NCBI GenBank assembly: GCA_021734255.1
Contig: JAIPJM010000009.1
Span: forward strand, 1-64,000
Source of the DNA: Fidelibacterota bacterium
GTDB lineage: Bacteria > Fidelibacterota > UBA8477 > JABMPR01
Direction: 5' to 3'
Length of the DNA: 64,000 nucleotides
The notes below the pieces were generated by a model. That model was not told the DNA's origin. It saw nothing but the letters and a program-made list of their open reading frames with translations, and searched no databases. Position 1 is the stretch's first letter. Every line of letters starts with the position of its first letter. Shown here piece after piece: positions 62,492 to 64,000 of this stretch. Made by a program: the position numbers and the translations under genes.

Positions 62492-63484
62492 ATGCTGAAT
62501 ACGCGAATTGAACGGTTGATGCTGGGGATGCTGGGAATCGTCTTGATAGGGACGGCAGGTTTTGTCATCCTTGAAGGTGTGAACTGGTTCGATGCCCTCT
62601 ATATGACCACCATTACATTGGCTACGGTTGGATTTAACGAGGTTTGGGAATTGTCTGCATTGGGACGTATATGGACAATTGTCATCATGTTCTCCGGGAT
62701 CGGTATTTTTTTCCTCATTGTAGGGCATATCGCACAGAGAACCGTTGATCTACAACATTACAGGAGATTTCGAATGGCAAGTCAGGTAAAAAGAATCAAT
62801 GAACACTTTATCCTCTGCGGCTATGGTCGGATGGGCCAGGCCATCGCAAAGGAACTGGTTGCTGCCGGCAAAAAATTCGTTGTCATAGAGAAAGATACAG
62901 AAAAGGTAGGCAATCTCATGGTGGCCGACATGGTTTACATTGAGGGTGACGCAACGGATGATGAGGTCCTGATCAAAGCTGGAATTGAGAGAGCCACCAC
63001 CCTCATCGGAGTATTGAAGGACGACCAGGATAATTTATTCCTCACCCTATCCGCCAGAAGCATGAAAAAGGAACTATTCATACTTACGCGTGCCACAAGC
63101 CTCTCTTCAATTCCCAAGATGAAACAAGCGGGTGCCGACATGGTGATGAATCCCTATGAAACAGCAGGCATCAAATTGGCAAGAATGGCCATGTCTCCTG
63201 GAATTGTTGAATACATCGAATTGATCATGCGGAGAGGCAATCTGGATCTTGCCCTGGAGACCTACACCATAAAACATGATTCTCGCGCTGAGAATAGGAG
63301 CATCGCTGAACTTGAAGTGCGCAAGAACTATAATATTATCATCACGGCTGTAGAACAGGTTGGGGGTATTTCTGATTTCAATCCAGACCCGAATTATAAA
63401 TTCAAAGCTGGTGACAAGCTTATCGCTCTGGGAAATATGGAGAACCTGCTCCAATTCGAAGAGATCTGTGAGGCAGTTATTTAA
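62492..63484 (+). CDS. Ion channel with RCK/TrkA-N and TrkA-C domains
   Basis: ALYMTTITLATVGFNEVWELS pore, HFILCGYGRMGQAIAKEL Rossmann. Confidence 0.93.
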   Translation: MLNTRIERLMLGMLGIVLIGTAGFVILEGVNWFDALYMTTITLATVGFNEVWELSALGRIWTIVIMFSGIGIFFLIVGHIAQRTVDLQHYRRFRMASQVKRINEHFILCGYGRMGQAIAKELVAAGKKFVVIEKDTEKVGNLMVADMVYIEGDATDDEVLIKAGIERATTLIGVLKDDQDNLFLTLSARSMKKELFILTRATSLSSIPKMKQAGADMVMNPYETAGIKLARMAMSPGIVEYIELIMRRGNLDLALETYTIKHDSRAENRSIAELEVRKNYNIIITAVEQVGGISDFNPDPNYKFKAGDKLIALGNMENLLQFEEICEAVI

Positions 63485-64000
63485 TGAGAAGATTGCTCTT
63501 CTTAACAATCACTCTCCTGTTCATCGGCGGAATACTGAGTTGCTCATCTGAAGAGTCAACTGCGGCAAATGATCCGGAATTGGTTGCCAGCATCAACGGT
63601 GAAGGGATCAGCAAAACCAGTTTTGAAAGAGCCTACCTCCCCGTGCTATTATACGGTGATAAATTTGACAGCCCTGAGTCCCGGCTTGAAGTCCTGAATC
63701 TCCTGATCGGCGCCCGAATACTTGCCACTGAAGCAAGAGCGGCTGAGCTGGATTCCAGCGAATACGTGAAAAAAGAGACGGGACGGGCAACCAGGACAGC
63801 CCTGGCCAGGAAGATCTATCATGAGCGCGTAAAATATCAAGTTGATAAGCCCGATGAAGATGAGCTGATCCAGGGCTTTGCCCGGAGCCGAACCTCACTC
63901 TTCGTGCGTCACCTCTACGCCCAAACCAGAGCCGAAATAGAATCGTATGCAGCGCTGATCGAATCCGGGGCCGAATCCTTCTATACCATTGCTCAACAGA
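63484..64000 (+). CDS. SurA/PPIase-like lipoprotein, truncated by window edge
   Basis: MRRLLFLTITLLFIGGILSCSSEES lipobox; VASINGEGISKTSFERAYLPVL; frame open to 64000. Confidence 0.75.
   Translation, partial: MRRLLFLTITLLFIGGILSCSSEESTAANDPELVASINGEGISKTSFERAYLPVLLYGDKFDSPESRLEVLNLLIGARILATEARAAELDSSEYVKKETGRATRTALARKIYHERVKYQVDKPDEDELIQGFARSRTSLFVRHLYAQTRAEIESYAALIESGAESFYTIAQQ

Overview
The window reads as chromosomal DNA from a Gram-negative bacterium, plausibly of the FCB group. The basis is a T9SS-type C-terminal sorting domain, Omp28-like and PorV-like outer-membrane proteins, and a bactofilin/M23/ParAB cluster. Taxonomy is inference only. Main blocks, left to right: an IS1182/IS5-like transposase cut by the left edge; a Spy-like protein, a putative barrel and a small secreted Asp/Gly-rich protein; an NtrC-type two-component pair; a complete F1Fo ATP synthase operon behind parA-parB-M23-bactofilin; a MerR regulator heading a Mo-oxidoreductase/FeS/NrfD/YeeE-YedE/rhodanese sulfur operon; a hypABFCDE cluster interrupted by a four-helix-bundle gene; S9 peptidase and DksA-like genes; a TetR-fadE-fadA-fadN beta-oxidation operon; a di-haem peroxidase; a thiol/envelope cluster (Omp28, TlpA, T9SS cargo, rhodanese, OsmC, DUF1858); ECF sigma, anti-sigma, glutaredoxin and groES; prfA, rpmE, aminotransferase, rho, folC, murI, amiC; several putative OM proteins; ftsB, eno, a K+ channel and a truncated SurA-like lipoprotein. 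No rRNA, tRNA or CRISPR array was recognised. Leading observations: (1) a membrane-anchored rhodanese-like protein whose catalytic Cys is Ser and whose only Cys is the final residue of a Lys-rich -GGC tail, inside a sulfur operon; (2) the four-helix-bundle gene in the hyp cluster, bracketed by inverted arrays of an 8-bp-period TGAGTTNN motif; (3) a sigma54-like promoter with palindromic upstream sites next to the NtrC/HK pair; (4) a perfect 9-bp inverted repeat bracketing the Shine-Dalgarno of a MerR regulator with an eight-Cys C-terminus.
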